64,000 nt of DNA from DATKJS01 sp050015275 (GCA_050015275.1 JBEKBS010000005.1:1-64000), one strand, 5' to 3'; shown: positions 50,386-59,392, numbered from the stretch's first letter. Notes: generated by a model not told the origin, from the letters alone. Numbers and translations: made by a program.

Positions 50386-50893
50386 TCTCGTCAGGATAGG
50401 GAAGGTCCTCAGGAGCCAGGGCCGGGAAGGGCACCTCAAAGTCAGGCTCCTCGAGAAGGGGCTTCCCGGGCCGGCCTTATCGAAGGTTTACCTGGGAGGG
50501 TCCGGGGGGTTCGATGAATACGAGGTCGAGTCCTTCGAGCTCGACCGCAGCTCGTACTTCCTGAAGCTCAAGGGCATCGATTCGCTGGTCCAGTCAGACG
50601 GCCTGGCCGGGCTCGAAATTTTCGTCCCGGAAGAGAGCTTCCGGCCGCTGGAAGCCGGCTTCTTCTATGACTTCCAGGTCATCGGGAGCCGCGTCGTCAC
50701 GGGCGACGGGACCGAGGTCGGGACCGTCCGGGGGATCCTTTCCGCGGGAGGTCCGGATGTCCTCGTTGTCGCCCGCGGGGAAAAGGAATATTATGTTCCG
50801 TTCGCGGAGCCGATCTGCCTGCGCATCGATCCGGAGAAGCGGGAGATCGTCATCGACCCTCCGGACGGCCTTTTGGAGTTGAATGAGATTTGA
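50372..50893 (+). CDS. rimM: 16S rRNA-processing protein RimM, 173 aa
   Basis: Assembly factor for the 30S head that binds S19. The N-terminal RimM barrel (RIGKVLRSQGREGHLKVRLL) and C-terminal PRC barrel (FYDFQVIGSRVVTGDGTEVGTV ... YYVPFAEPICLRIDPEKREIVID) are both present. The start is a TTG, preceded by GGAG at 4 bases; the gene overlaps khpA by 14 bases and trmD by 11. Confidence 0.94.
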   Translation: MKKVDLVRIGKVLRSQGREGHLKVRLLEKGLPGPALSKVYLGGSGGFDEYEVESFELDRSSYFLKLKGIDSLVQSDGLAGLEIFVPEESFRPLEAGFFYDFQVIGSRVVTGDGTEVGTVRGILSAGGPDVLVVARGEKEYYVPFAEPICLRIDPEKREIVIDPPDGLLELNEI

Positions 50894-51620
50894 TATAATC
50901 ACGATCTTCCCTGAAATGTTCGCCGGCGTCTTTTCAGGGGGAATCATCCGGAGGGCCCTGGAGAAAGGCCTGATGGAGATCGCGGTCCACGACCTGAGGG
51001 ACTACACGAAGGACAGGCACCGGCAGGTCGACGACCGTCCCTACGGAGGACTGGAAGGAATGGTCTTGAAGCCCGAACCGATCTTCGCGGCCGTGGAGGC
51101 CGCCCGCCGGGACGAGGATTCCCGTGTCTACCTGCTTTCTCCGCAGGGCGCCCGGTTCAGCTCGGCCATGGCCCAGGAGATGGCCTCCCACAGGCAGGTC
51201 ATCCTCATCTGCGGCCGATACGAGGGCGTGGACGAGCGCGTCGCCGGGCACCTGGCCGACGGCGAGATCTCCATTGGCGACTACGTCCTCGCCGGCGGCG
51301 AGCCGGCCGCGGTCGTCGTCGTGGACGCGGCCTCGCGGTTCGTCGGCGGCGTCGTGGGCAAGGAGGATTCCGTCCGGCACGACTCTTTTGCTGAGGGGAT
51401 CCTGGACTTCCCCCACTACACGCGGCCGCGGGAATTCCGGGGCCTGCGCGTCCCCTCGGTCCTCTTCTCCGGCGACCACAAGAAGATCGGGCGCTGGCGG
51501 CGGAAAAAGGCCCTGGCGAAAACTCTTGAACGACGACCGGATCTCTTGAACGATAAGGAGCTCGCCCCGGAAGACAGGCGTCTCCTGGAGGAAATTCGGA
51601 ACGAAAGGAAGGATCCATGA
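50883..51620 (+). CDS. trmD: tRNA (guanine-N1)-methyltransferase TrmD, 245 aa
   Basis: Knotted SPOUT methyltransferase making m1G37. Motifs: FDIITIFPEMFAG, DDRPYGGLEGMVLKPEPIF, the SAM-binding LICGRYEGVDERV, and SIGDYVLAGGE. The Asp active-site stretch DSVRHDSF is in place. Ends in ATGA overlap with rplS, so coupled. Confidence 0.96.
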   Translation: MRFDIITIFPEMFAGVFSGGIIRRALEKGLMEIAVHDLRDYTKDRHRQVDDRPYGGLEGMVLKPEPIFAAVEAARRDEDSRVYLLSPQGARFSSAMAQEMASHRQVILICGRYEGVDERVAGHLADGEISIGDYVLAGGEPAAVVVVDAASRFVGGVVGKEDSVRHDSFAEGILDFPHYTRPREFRGLRVPSVLFSGDHKKIGRWRRKKALAKTLERRPDLLNDKELAPEDRRLLEEIRNERKDP

Positions 51621-51976
51621 ACGTGGTTGACTCGATCGAGGATAAATACCTGAAAAAGGACGTCGAGCCCTTCTCCGTGGGCGACACCGTCAAGGTCCAC
51701 GTCGTCATCAAGGAAGGCGACAAGGAACGCATCCAGATCTTCCGCGGCGACGTCATCGCCCGGCGCGGGACCGGGATCAAGGCCTCGTTCACGGTCCGGA
51801 AGGTCTCGTTCGGCGTCGGCGTCGAGAGGGTCTTCCCGCTCCATTCCAAGATGGTCCGGAAGATCGAGGTCGTCCGGAAGGGCGACGTCAAGAGGGCCAA
51901 GCTCTACTACCTCCGCAACCTCAAGGGCAAGGCCGCCCGCCTCAAGGAACAGCAACAGCAACAGCCGCAGTCCTGA
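51617..51976 (+). CDS. rplS: 50S ribosomal protein L19, 119 aa
   Basis: Standard L19: FSVGDTVKVHVVIKEGDKERIQIF, FTVRKVSFGVGVERVFPLHS and GDVKRAKLYYLRNLKGKAARLKE. It bridges the large subunit at the 30S interface. The C-terminus is extended by a Gln-rich tail (KEQQQQQPQS). It starts in the trmD stop (ATGA). Confidence 0.97.
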   Translation: MNVVDSIEDKYLKKDVEPFSVGDTVKVHVVIKEGDKERIQIFRGDVIARRGTGIKASFTVRKVSFGVGVERVFPLHSKMVRKIEVVRKGDVKRAKLYYLRNLKGKAARLKEQQQQQPQS

Positions 51977-51988
51977 CCAGGGGGCGCC

Positions 51989-52612
51989 GTGGCCGGCTTC
52001 AAGATCGAGAAGGACCTCCTGCGCAAGGGCTGCCGGGCCGTCGCCGGCCTCGACGAGGTCGGTCGGGGGGCCCTGTTCGGCCCCGTCGTGGCCGCGGCCG
52101 TCGTCCTCCCCTCTGAATGGTGCCTGCGCCGTCCCCCCGCCTGGGCCCGGCAAATTAACGACTCCAAGCTCCTTCCGCCGACTAAAAGGATGGAGCTGGG
52201 GGCCCTGCTCCTCTGCGAGGCGGAGGCCCTGGGGATCGGGATGGCCTCCAGCGCCGAGATCGATGAAAGGAACATCTACTGGGCGTCGCAGATGGCCATG
52301 AAGCGTGCGGTCGAGAATCTCACCGGGCCCGTCGATTTCCTCCTGGTTGACGGATTCGCGCTGAAAGATGTACATTATCAGCAGATGGGCATCCCGCAGG
52401 GGGACAGGAAGTGCATGTCCATCGCCGCGGCCTCCATCGTGGCCAAAGTCTTCCGCGACGGCCTGATGGACGCGTTCGACGCCGTCTACGGCGGCTACGG
52501 TCTGGCCAGGAACAAGGGCTACGGCACCGAGGAGCATTTCCGGTGCCTGAAGGCCAGGGGCCCGACCGGCCTCCACCGGATGTCCTTTAAGTTGGGACGA
52601 AGGGTTGGATAG
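51989..52612 (+). CDS. rnhB: Ribonuclease HII, 207 aa
   Basis: Removes ribonucleotides from DNA and RNA-DNA hybrids. Catalytic acidic residues: Asp-Glu in AGLDEVGRGALFGPVVAAAVVLP, Asp in LLVDGFAL, and the final Asp in DGLMDAFD; ARNKGYGTEEHFRCLKARGPTGLHRMSF is the usual C-terminal block. The start is GTG at 51989. Typical length. Confidence 0.95.
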   Translation: MAGFKIEKDLLRKGCRAVAGLDEVGRGALFGPVVAAAVVLPSEWCLRRPPAWARQINDSKLLPPTKRMELGALLLCEAEALGIGMASSAEIDERNIYWASQMAMKRAVENLTGPVDFLLVDGFALKDVHYQQMGIPQGDRKCMSIAAASIVAKVFRDGLMDAFDAVYGGYGLARNKGYGTEEHFRCLKARGPTGLHRMSFKLGRRVG

Positions 52613-52615
52613 CCC

Positions 52616-54760
52616 ATGAGCGCCCGGATCGACCGGATCAAAACCATCGAGCTGGCGGAGCGATTCGTCAAGGCCGGCAAGGTCAAGGAAGCCATCGCCG
52701 AGTACGAGCGGCTCGTCGGTACCGACCCCCAGGACGTCGGTACCCTGAACATCATCGGCGACCTCTACATGGGCCTCAGCCAGAGCGACAAGGCTGTCCG
52801 GTCCTTCACGAAGGTCGCCGAGGAATACGAGAAGAGGGGCCTGTACTCGCAGGCCCTGGCCATCTGCAAGAAGATCGCCAAGATCGAACCCGCCAACTCC
52901 GACATCTCCCTGAAGCTCGGGGATCTCTACAGCCACCAGGGCTTCCAGTCCGATGCGAAGAACGAATACCTGAAGATCGCCACCCGGTTCGTCCAGGACA
53001 AGAAATTCCAGGAGGCGATCCACGTCTACGAAAAGGTCTGCCGCCTAGACCGGGAAGACCTCGGCCTGAAGAAAGAGCTCGCCGAGCTCTACCGGCAGCA
53101 GGGCTACCTCGACGCGGCCCTGGAGCAGCTCGGGGAGATTGCCGACATCCGGATGGCCCAGGGGAACCTCGAGGCCGCCGAAGAGAACCTGAAGGAAGCC
53201 CGGTCCCTCAACCCGTCCGACCAGAAGATCCTCGTCAGCCTCGTTGAGCTCTATAAGCGCTGGGGAAAGCGCCCTCAGGCCATCGAGCTCGTCGAGGAGA
53301 GCGTCCGGAAACAGCCCGATAACATCCAGCTCCTGAACCTCCTGGGCAATTTCTATTTCGAGGCCGGGGACATCGCCCGTGCCGAAGAGGTTTTTACGGC
53401 CGTCGTCACCGGCCATCCCATGAATGTCAACGCCCGGATCAAGCTCGGCCGGATTCAGATCCTCAAGGACAGGCTCGACCAGGCCTATGAGCTGTTCGAG
53501 CCCCTCATCAGCAACCTCATCAAGAAGCACAAGGACGACAAGGCCATCGGCCTCCTCGGGCTGATCCTGGAGAGCCAGAAGCCCCACCTCCCCGCCCTCG
53601 AGCGTCTGGCCATGATCTACCGCTCGAACAAGGAGGTCAAGAAGCTCGAGGTCGTCCTTCGGGCGATCGTCGACGAGGTCCGAAAACAGGGAGGGAGCGA
53701 GCAGCTGCTGGCCGCCCTGTCCGAGCTCCACCAGCTCCGCCCCGACGACCCGGAGGTCACGCTGGATTACCGGAACCTCCGGAAGGAGAGGGGATTGCCG
53801 GACGAGGCCCCGCCGGGGGAATTCTCGGAAGTGACCGGCAAGGACCGCGAGGTCATCCAGGAGACCCTGAGCAAGGCCGACGTCTACATGCAGCAGGGCC
53901 TGGTCCGGATCGCGCGCCGGCTCCTGGAGAACCTGACGCTCCGCTACCCTGACGAGCCGCAGATCTTGAAAAAGATCGCCGTCCTCGATGAGATCCGGAC
54001 CCACATCGGCGAGGACGAGCTCCGTCGCCGCGTCGAGAAAGCCAGCGCCATGGAGTCCCAGGTCAAGGAGAAGCCGCGTCCGGAGGAGAGGGTTGAGGAC
54101 AGGAGAAAAACGCTCGCCCCGTTCGGAGGCGACATCGCCGAAGGGGACAAGATCAGCACCGCCGATATTTTCGGCGAAACCGACATCATCCCCTTCGTCA
54201 GCAATGGGGAAGGCGAGAAAAAGTTCTACGATCTCTCGGGCCAGGTCGCGGAGGAGCTGCGGCTCCTGAGAGTGGCGTTCGCCCAGCAGGTCCAGGGCGA
54301 GATGACCCAGGAGGAGCGGGACCTGTCGAACATCGTGGCCGACTTCAAGCGGGACCTCAGGACCAAGCTCAACCCGGAAAACACCCAGGTCCGCTATCAG
54401 CTCGGGATCGCCTTCATGGAGCAGGGGCTCTACACCGAGGCCATCGAGGAGTTCTCCCAGGCCTCCAAGGACAAGGATATGGCCCTCGACTGTTTCAGCC
54501 TCATCAGCTACTGCCACAAGCAGCGGCGCAGCTTCCAGGACGCCGAAAAGTGGCTGAAAAAAGCCATCGTTCTGGCGAGGGAAGGCACGGACCAGTATTA
54601 CGCTCTGGAGTTCGACCTGGCCGAGCTGTGCGAACAGAGCTCCGACCGGGCCAAGGCCCTGGAGCTCTTCAAGGAGATCCTGACCTGGAACCCCGGGTAC
54701 AGGAATATCTCTCTGAAAGTCAGCAGCCTCGAAAACGCCGGCGGCGGCCAATCCGCCTGA
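52616..54760 (+). CDS. Large TPR protein, 714 aa
   Basis: No catalytic domain seen. At least ten TPR units in two blocks: 10-330 (for example AIAEYERLVGTDPQDVGTLNIIGDLYMG, AIHVYEKVCRLDREDLGLKKELAELYRQQG) and 590-705. Between them lies a charged, less ordered stretch (about 440-560, including SQVKEKPRPEERVEDRRKTLAP) and an aligned helix SGQVAEELRLLRVAFAQQV. No signal peptide, so cytoplasmic. It starts 3 bases after rnhB and is the last operon gene before a terminator. Probably a scaffold; similar TPR proteins occur in motility and pilus systems of this kind of bacterium, but nothing here proves that. Confidence 0.8.
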   Translation: MSARIDRIKTIELAERFVKAGKVKEAIAEYERLVGTDPQDVGTLNIIGDLYMGLSQSDKAVRSFTKVAEEYEKRGLYSQALAICKKIAKIEPANSDISLKLGDLYSHQGFQSDAKNEYLKIATRFVQDKKFQEAIHVYEKVCRLDREDLGLKKELAELYRQQGYLDAALEQLGEIADIRMAQGNLEAAEENLKEARSLNPSDQKILVSLVELYKRWGKRPQAIELVEESVRKQPDNIQLLNLLGNFYFEAGDIARAEEVFTAVVTGHPMNVNARIKLGRIQILKDRLDQAYELFEPLISNLIKKHKDDKAIGLLGLILESQKPHLPALERLAMIYRSNKEVKKLEVVLRAIVDEVRKQGGSEQLLAALSELHQLRPDDPEVTLDYRNLRKERGLPDEAPPGEFSEVTGKDREVIQETLSKADVYMQQGLVRIARRLLENLTLRYPDEPQILKKIAVLDEIRTHIGEDELRRRVEKASAMESQVKEKPRPEERVEDRRKTLAPFGGDIAEGDKISTADIFGETDIIPFVSNGEGEKKFYDLSGQVAEELRLLRVAFAQQVQGEMTQEERDLSNIVADFKRDLRTKLNPENTQVRYQLGIAFMEQGLYTEAIEEFSQASKDKDMALDCFSLISYCHKQRRSFQDAEKWLKKAIVLAREGTDQYYALEFDLAELCEQSSDRAKALELFKEILTWNPGYRNISLKVSSLENAGGGQSA

Positions 54761-54784
54761 CAGGGCGTCCGCATTAAGTGTTGT

Positions 54785-54813
54785 TAAGCTCGGGGGATTC
54801 CCTCCGTCCGGGA
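54785..54813. repeat. Dispersed palindrome, copy C
   Basis: Matches 40996-41024 at 25 of 29 positions. Its core at 54789-54806 is CTCGGGGGATTCCCTCCG, related to copy A at 4917-4935. Here it forms the upstream arm of a terminator. Confidence 0.55.
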
Positions 54814-54833
54814 ATACCCCCTCGCTTTTTTTT
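54792..54833 (+). terminator. Terminator of the rpsP-rnhB-TPR operon
   Basis: GGGG-ATTCCC pairs with GGGAAT-CCCC around a TCCGTCC loop, followed within five bases by eight T residues (54826-54833). Confidence 0.85.
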
Positions 54834-54849
54834 CTGATGTGCCAGTCCC

Positions 54850-54878
54850 AAAAAAAAGGGCAGCCCGTCAGGGCTGCC
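54850..54878 (-). terminator. Terminator of the sigma-factor operon
   Basis: On the minus strand an 8-bp stem (GGCAGCCC/GGGCTGCC) with a 4-base loop is followed by eight T residues. It is convergent with the terminator at 54792-54833. Confidence 0.92.
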
Positions 54879-54903
54879 ACAGTTACTTTGTGCGGCAATA
54901 AGA

Positions 54904-55656
54904 CTATTCGATGATCTTGCCGGAGATGATCAAGATCAATCCCTTGTCGCCGCCGTCGAGCTTCGAGACCCCGACCACGGTCTTGTCCCCGGGCTTGACG
55001 TTGAGCGTCGTCCCGATGAGGTCGGTCGTGATGTACTCGACCTTGGCGGAGGTCGCGTTCGGGGGCATTCCGGCGATGCGCACCTGCCTGAGCGTGACCT
55101 CCATCTGGATGAAGGAGGTCTTCTCGTCCTTGATGACCTTCGGCCTGATCTGGAGCTCGAAATCGGCATGGTCGCCGAGCCGGACCTCGGAATATGAATT
55201 GTCCATGGCCCGGATCAGGGATGTGTCGAGGAGAGAGTAGGACCTGTACTTCAGGAGGTTCCGGAGCTCCCTGATGATGGGGTCGTTGGCCACGGCCTCG
55301 GCGCCCTTCTCGGCTTCCGCCGAGCCCAGGATGAGCTGGACCGTGAGCTGGAGGTCGGCCGGCTTGACATCCAGCTGCCTGATCACCTGAAGCGCCTTTT
55401 CCACGTTCTCCGGGACGTCGCTGACGACGATCACGTTTTCGTTGGGCATCATCGAGATGTGGCCGTCGCGGCTGAGGTAGGGATAAAGCAACGCCTGGAT
55501 CCTCGTGGCATTGGCGTACTTCAGGCGGACCAGCTCGTTCTTGAGGGCGGGTTTCGTCGAGGCCTTGGTTTCCTGGGCCGCATCATCGGCGAAGACGGGC
55601 GCGGTCACGGCGAACACGAACGCCAGCACGACAAGCAAAAGGATTCCTTTTTTCAT
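54904..55656 (-). CDS. Exported secretin-N-domain-like protein, 250 aa
   Basis: After a signal peptide (GILLLVVLAFVFAVTAPVFA) residues about 38-98 match the short N-domain of secretins and PilQ/GspD: LVRLKYANATRIQALLYPYLSRDGHISMMPNENVIVVSDVPENVEKALQVIRQLD. The rest (about 100-250) has a secretin-like beta pattern, ending in GDKTVVGVSKLDGGDKGLILIISGKI, but no channel-forming secretin domain is present and the length is less than half of a secretin. ATGA overlap with the anti-sigma gene means coupled translation. It could be a periplasmic sensor or output of the sigma factor; this is inference. Confidence 0.75.
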   Translation of the reverse strand: MKKGILLLVVLAFVFAVTAPVFADDAAQETKASTKPALKNELVRLKYANATRIQALLYPYLSRDGHISMMPNENVIVVSDVPENVEKALQVIRQLDVKPADLQLTVQLILGSAEAEKGAEAVANDPIIRELRNLLKYRSYSLLDTSLIRAMDNSYSEVRLGDHADFELQIRPKVIKDEKTSFIQMEVTLRQVRIAGMPPNATSAKVEYITTDLIGTTLNVKPGDKTVVGVSKLDGGDKGLILIISGKIIE

Positions 55657-56129
55657 TTTTTATCTCCTTTCCAATCGAAATTCTTATTGAAGAACCAGAC
55701 GACCTGGAGCCCGGTCTCCTGCGAGACCATCTTGACCGAGACGACGTCCGGGCCCGGAACCGGCGAGGTCACCTGCGGGCCGAACGCCGTGTCCTTGACG
55801 AACAGGGCCGTCACGGCCAAGATGATGACGGCGGCCAGGCCGGAAGCCAAAACCCAGCGCGGACGGAGCCCGAGGACCGCTGTCCTTTTCCTCCCTTTCT
55901 CCGCCGTGATCCGGGCCATCAGGGACTTCCATTCGGGCTCGCTCCAATCGCCGGGTTTTTCCTCCCGGGCCGAGGCCTTGGCCCGGCCAAGGGCGCTCCG
56001 GTATTCCTCGAGCTCCTTCCGGCAGGATGGGCAGATGCCGAGGTGGGCCCTGACGTTCCGCTCTTTTCGCGGAGAAAGGTCCCCTCCGGCAAGAAGCGGG
56101 ATGGCCTTTTTCGCTTTGAGGCACTTCAT
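55653..56129 (-). CDS. Zinc-finger anti-sigma factor, 158 aa
   Basis: The N-terminus has an anti-sigma zinc site: MKCLKAKK...RNVRAHLGICPSCRKEL with H-x3-C-x2-C. One membrane helix (about 93-112, WVLASGLAAVIILAVTALFV) separates it from a 45-residue periplasmic tail. It would hold the ECF sigma factor at the membrane until an envelope signal releases it. ATG overlaps the sigma stop as ATGA, and its own stop overlaps the next gene likewise. No cleavage-protease gene is nearby. Confidence 0.88.
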   Translation of the reverse strand: MKCLKAKKAIPLLAGGDLSPRKERNVRAHLGICPSCRKELEEYRSALGRAKASAREEKPGDWSEPEWKSLMARITAEKGRKRTAVLGLRPRWVLASGLAAVIILAVTALFVKDTAFGPQVTSPVPGPDVVSVKMVSQETGLQVVWFFNKNFDWKGDKK

Positions 56130-56692
56130 TGTCCCTCCTCCAGGTGAGGATACTTGTCCCGGATCGCGTCCCTGATCTTGCGGCGGGCCGAGGAGAGGTT
56201 CACGCGGACCGAGATGCTCGAGCAGGCGAGGGCCCTGGCCGTTTCTTTGATATCCAGCTCTTCGATGTCCCTCAGGATGAAGACCTCCCTCTCCCTGGGG
56301 CCCAAAACGGACAGGCACCTGTCGAGGTCGGACCGGAATTCCCCGGCCCGGCGGCCGGATTCTGGGTCGGGGCTCCGTGGCGATTCCCGGCCGGCCTGAG
56401 CGAGAGCGGCCGCTTCCCGCCCCTTCGTCCGGGCCCGGTCGCGGGCCGCGTTGGCGGCGATCTTGAACAGCCAGTTCCGGAAGCTCCGCGACGTGTCGTA
56501 ACGGCCGAGATACTTGAAGGCCCGGAGGAAAGCCTCCTGGGCGATCTCCTTGGCATCCTCCCTGTCGCGGGTCAGCCCGTAGGCGAGGGCCAGCAGGGCC
56601 TGCCGGTAGGGCGTGACCAGCGGCTCGAAAGCCTCGGTGCGGCCGGAGAGAACCATCGCGACGAGCTCCTTCTCCGTTTCATTCATCCGCAT
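56126..56692 (-). CDS. ECF sigma factor (RpoE/SigW-like), 188 aa
   Basis: Region 2: FEPLVTPYRQALLALAYGLTRDREDAKEIAQEAFLRAFKYLGRYD and FRNWLFKIAANAARDRAR. Region 4: CLSVLGPREREVFILRDIEELDIKETARALACSSISVRVNLSSARRKIRDAI. A variable linker (about 95-120) separates them. It heads the three-gene operon with its anti-sigma factor. Candidate promoter sequences upstream (minus-strand GAACTT, 16 bases, TATCTT, near 56790-56815) could be autoregulatory but are not convincing. ATG 56692 or 56686. Confidence 0.92.
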   Translation of the reverse strand: MRMNETEKELVAMVLSGRTEAFEPLVTPYRQALLALAYGLTRDREDAKEIAQEAFLRAFKYLGRYDTSRSFRNWLFKIAANAARDRARTKGREAAALAQAGRESPRSPDPESGRRAGEFRSDLDRCLSVLGPREREVFILRDIEELDIKETARALACSSISVRVNLSSARRKIRDAIRDKYPHLEEGQ

Positions 56693-56922
56693 ATGTCTAC
56701 CGCCGCCCGCCCGAAAATGTTAATCCATCGGGTTCGGATCTTTATTCCCGAACTTTTTACGGCCCGGACCAGACCCTAACTTCAATATTGCATATAAGAT
56801 AGGGACATGGAATATCCAAGTTCGACCCGGCCGAAATAACGCATTGCCTCTTGTCTCAGCCCGGTTTGTCAGAAAAGGCGTTAGCAGGGATGTTCTCGTG
56901 AGAGTGCTCTAGCCCCCCCCGT

Positions 56923-57804
56923 TCAGACGGCGCTCCTGATGAGGGGCCGGGTCAAACACGTCGGGCCGCCCGCGCCCTTGGCTGAGATCTCGCGGCCTTC
57001 GTAGGCCCGGACTTCGATCCCTGCCTTGGCCAAGGCCGCTTCGGTCCGGGGGTTGCCGGTGAGGGCGACGCACTTTCCAGGCGCCAAGGCGAGAACGTTG
57101 CAGGCCATGCCCGGGTATTCCGACTCCGGGACCTCGATGAGCTCGAGGCCCCGGTCGAGCAGCCCCCGCCTGAACGGAACCGGCAAGAGCCTCGAATAGA
57201 CCAGGAGCTTCCCATGGTCAACGGGGCTCAGCAGCGACATCAGATGGAGGACATCGCCGGGCCCGTCCCAGTGGGGAAGAGGGACCTCGATCACCTCCGG
57301 GACGAAGCTCGCGGTCATCTCCCTCAGCTGCCGGATCCCCTCGGCGTTGGTCCGATAGCCGTGGCCGACGGCCAGCGTCCGATCGTCGAGCCAGACGACG
57401 TCGCCGCCTTCGACGGTCCCAGGATCGTGGACCTTCCCGAGGACCGGCCATCCCATGACCTTGGCGAATCCCTCGATCGCTTCCGGCTCTCCCCTCCGGG
57501 CTTCCTTTCCCATCCGGCAGAGGATGATCCCCTGTTTCGTCACGATGGCCGCGTCCCGGACGTAGATCGAGTCGAGCCCTGTCCGGGCGTCCTCGGGCAG
57601 GAAATGGACCTCGGGGACGGTCCGGCGGAGAATTCCCAGGAACCGGTCGTATTCATCGACGGCCCGGGCGAAATCCGGCTCGTCGGCGTAGCGAAGGGAC
57701 CTCCACTGGTCCCGGACATTGTCCTGGCCTACCCAGGCCCGCCGGGGGTGTTTGAGCAGGAGGGCCCGAAGGGGATCGATTTCCGACTGGGTGTTGATCA
57801 TCAT
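56923..57804 (-). CDS. DDAH/arginine-deiminase-like amidinohydrolase, 293 aa
   Basis: Guanidine-modifying superfamily. Catalytic His187 in DVLHLMS and nucleophilic Cys283 in GGPTCLTRPL are both present, along with the substrate acidic residues in VEGGDVVWLD (131-140) and VRDAAIV. Closest in pattern to dimethylarginine dimethylaminohydrolase, so methylarginine or arginine hydrolysis to citrulline is the best guess. It is 3 bases after the glycosyltransferase gene and probably in its operon, though a functional link is not clear. Confidence 0.85.
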   Translation of the reverse strand: MMINTQSEIDPLRALLLKHPRRAWVGQDNVRDQWRSLRYADEPDFARAVDEYDRFLGILRRTVPEVHFLPEDARTGLDSIYVRDAAIVTKQGIILCRMGKEARRGEPEAIEGFAKVMGWPVLGKVHDPGTVEGGDVVWLDDRTLAVGHGYRTNAEGIRQLREMTASFVPEVIEVPLPHWDGPGDVLHLMSLLSPVDHGKLLVYSRLLPVPFRRGLLDRGLELIEVPESEYPGMACNVLALAPGKCVALTGNPRTEAALAKAGIEVRAYEGREISAKGAGGPTCLTRPLIRSAV

Positions 57805-57807
57805 GGG

Positions 57808-59358
57808 TCACTTGAACGATTTTTGCGACTTCCAGATGTCGGCCGGCGATACGCGCAGGCCCCGGCAAACGAAGATCGGCATGTTGTTCTCGTAGGGCAT
57901 GCAGTAACGGCAGGTGTGGACGGCCACCCGGGTGACTTCATCGCAACTTTTCCTGTGGTCCTCCTCCCGGCCCCCGAGGACGATCGCCGCCCGGAAGCCC
58001 TCTTTCGGATATCCCCAAAACCAGTAACTGTTGTGGGTCGAGAGGACGCGCGGAAGGGCATATTTCCCGGAGTAGTATTCCAGGGACGCCGCTTCACCAT
58101 AATTGCCTGCGAAAACGACGGCCGAGGCCCGCTCGGTTTCGGGTAGGGAAAGATAAACGGCCGAGACATCCTTGGCCAGCGCCTCCCAACCGAACATGTC
58201 GGCGTAGAACTGGGGCAGCTCGGAGAGCTTTTTCCTCTCCGCGGTCGCGGGCTTGACCCCGAGAGCCGCGGAATACTTGATGAACGCTTCGACCGGGAGG
58301 ACCGGGACGGCGAAAGGCAGAATCAGGAGAGAGGATATGACACTCAGCGCGGCGACGGCCGGCGCCGCCCACCCCCTTTTCCCCCGTCCGGCCCAGCGCT
58401 CGACGGCGACGCCCCCGGCGGCGAACAGCATCATGTATGCGGGGCCGAGATATTCGGACTTGCTGTGGGGATTGGCGAGAAGGATCGCCAGGGCTGCGAC
58501 ATAGATGATGCCGAGGACACGGTATCGGCGCCCCTCACGGTTAAAGAGCAGGAAAAAAAGGCCGGGCACCCCAAGGAGCATATTAAAGGGATTCATCTCC
58601 TCGACCTGGCCGGCCAGGAAATCGAGGCGCGTCAGTCCCGAATATTTTCCGGCGGTCGCGTTGCGGATAAATTCGATGTGGGCGAAATCATGGGTGATGT
58701 TCCAGATGATGAACGGACTGAAGACGAGCAGCGCGATGCCGGCGGCCGCGTAGGGCCAAGGCGTTCGCAGGTGCCTCCTCAGGTCCGTCAGCAGAAGACC
58801 CGCGGCCAGCCCGGCTCCGAACCAGAGAAAATCGAGCTTGTTCAGGAGCCCCAGGCCCATGACAATCCCGAGGAGGATCCAGAGACCCGGCCGGCTCTTC
58901 TCCACGATGAGGACCACGAGGTAGACGGCCAGGGCCCACAGCAGGTGGGCGAAGGCGTTCATCTGGAAGATATTCGTATGCCCGGCGATGAGCGGGGTCA
59001 GGCTTACGGCCACGCATGTCAGCATGACGGCCGTCCGCCGGCCGCCGAGGTTCCGGGCGATGAGGCCGGCCAGGAGGACTGTCAGCGCGTGGGCCAGGGC
59101 CGGCAGGACCCGGATACCGAACTGCGAAACGCCGAAGACGGCGCGGCTTGCGGCGAGCAGGAACATCGCGAGCGGAGGCTGGTCCACGTACCCCGCCGCC
59201 AGGCGCTTGCTGCACGCGATATAGTAATATTCGTCGCGGAAGATGCCGTAGCCGCCGAAGGCGTTGACGAGGAGATGGAAGGCCAGGGCGCCAACGGACA
59301 GCCCGATGAGGACGGCCCAATCGCCCCGCGCGGGACCGCTCGCTCCGGCCTGGGACAT
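57808..59358 (-). CDS. GT39/PMT-type membrane glycosyltransferase, 516 aa
   Basis: Multi-helix enzyme of the dolichyl-phosphate-mannose/ArnT-like superfamily that transfers sugars from polyprenyl-phosphate donors outside the cytoplasmic membrane. The first loop carries the catalytic-type acidic pair in FRDEYYYIACSKRLAAGYVDQPPLAMFLL. About ten helices follow up to residue 380, then a soluble C-terminal domain with a Cys-rich VHTCRYCMPYENNMPIFVCRG ending. ATG 59358 is chosen since a nearer ATG (59394) falls in the -10 box and GAGGGAG lies 9 bases upstream of the chosen one. Confidence 0.85.
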   Translation of the reverse strand: MSQAGASGPARGDWAVLIGLSVGALAFHLLVNAFGGYGIFRDEYYYIACSKRLAAGYVDQPPLAMFLLAASRAVFGVSQFGIRVLPALAHALTVLLAGLIARNLGGRRTAVMLTCVAVSLTPLIAGHTNIFQMNAFAHLLWALAVYLVVLIVEKSRPGLWILLGIVMGLGLLNKLDFLWFGAGLAAGLLLTDLRRHLRTPWPYAAAGIALLVFSPFIIWNITHDFAHIEFIRNATAGKYSGLTRLDFLAGQVEEMNPFNMLLGVPGLFFLLFNREGRRYRVLGIIYVAALAILLANPHSKSEYLGPAYMMLFAAGGVAVERWAGRGKRGWAAPAVAALSVISSLLILPFAVPVLPVEAFIKYSAALGVKPATAERKKLSELPQFYADMFGWEALAKDVSAVYLSLPETERASAVVFAGNYGEAASLEYYSGKYALPRVLSTHNSYWFWGYPKEGFRAAIVLGGREEDHRKSCDEVTRVAVHTCRYCMPYENNMPIFVCRGLRVSPADIWKSQKSFK

Positions 59359-59392
59359 GAGCTCGTTCTCCCTCGAAATCCGGTTGCCCCAC

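Noticed and set aside
54100..54250. Low-complexity charged stretch in the 714-aa TPR protein as a frameshift
   Set aside because: The frame stays open and TPRs resume in the same frame, so it reads as a flexible linker rather than an error.
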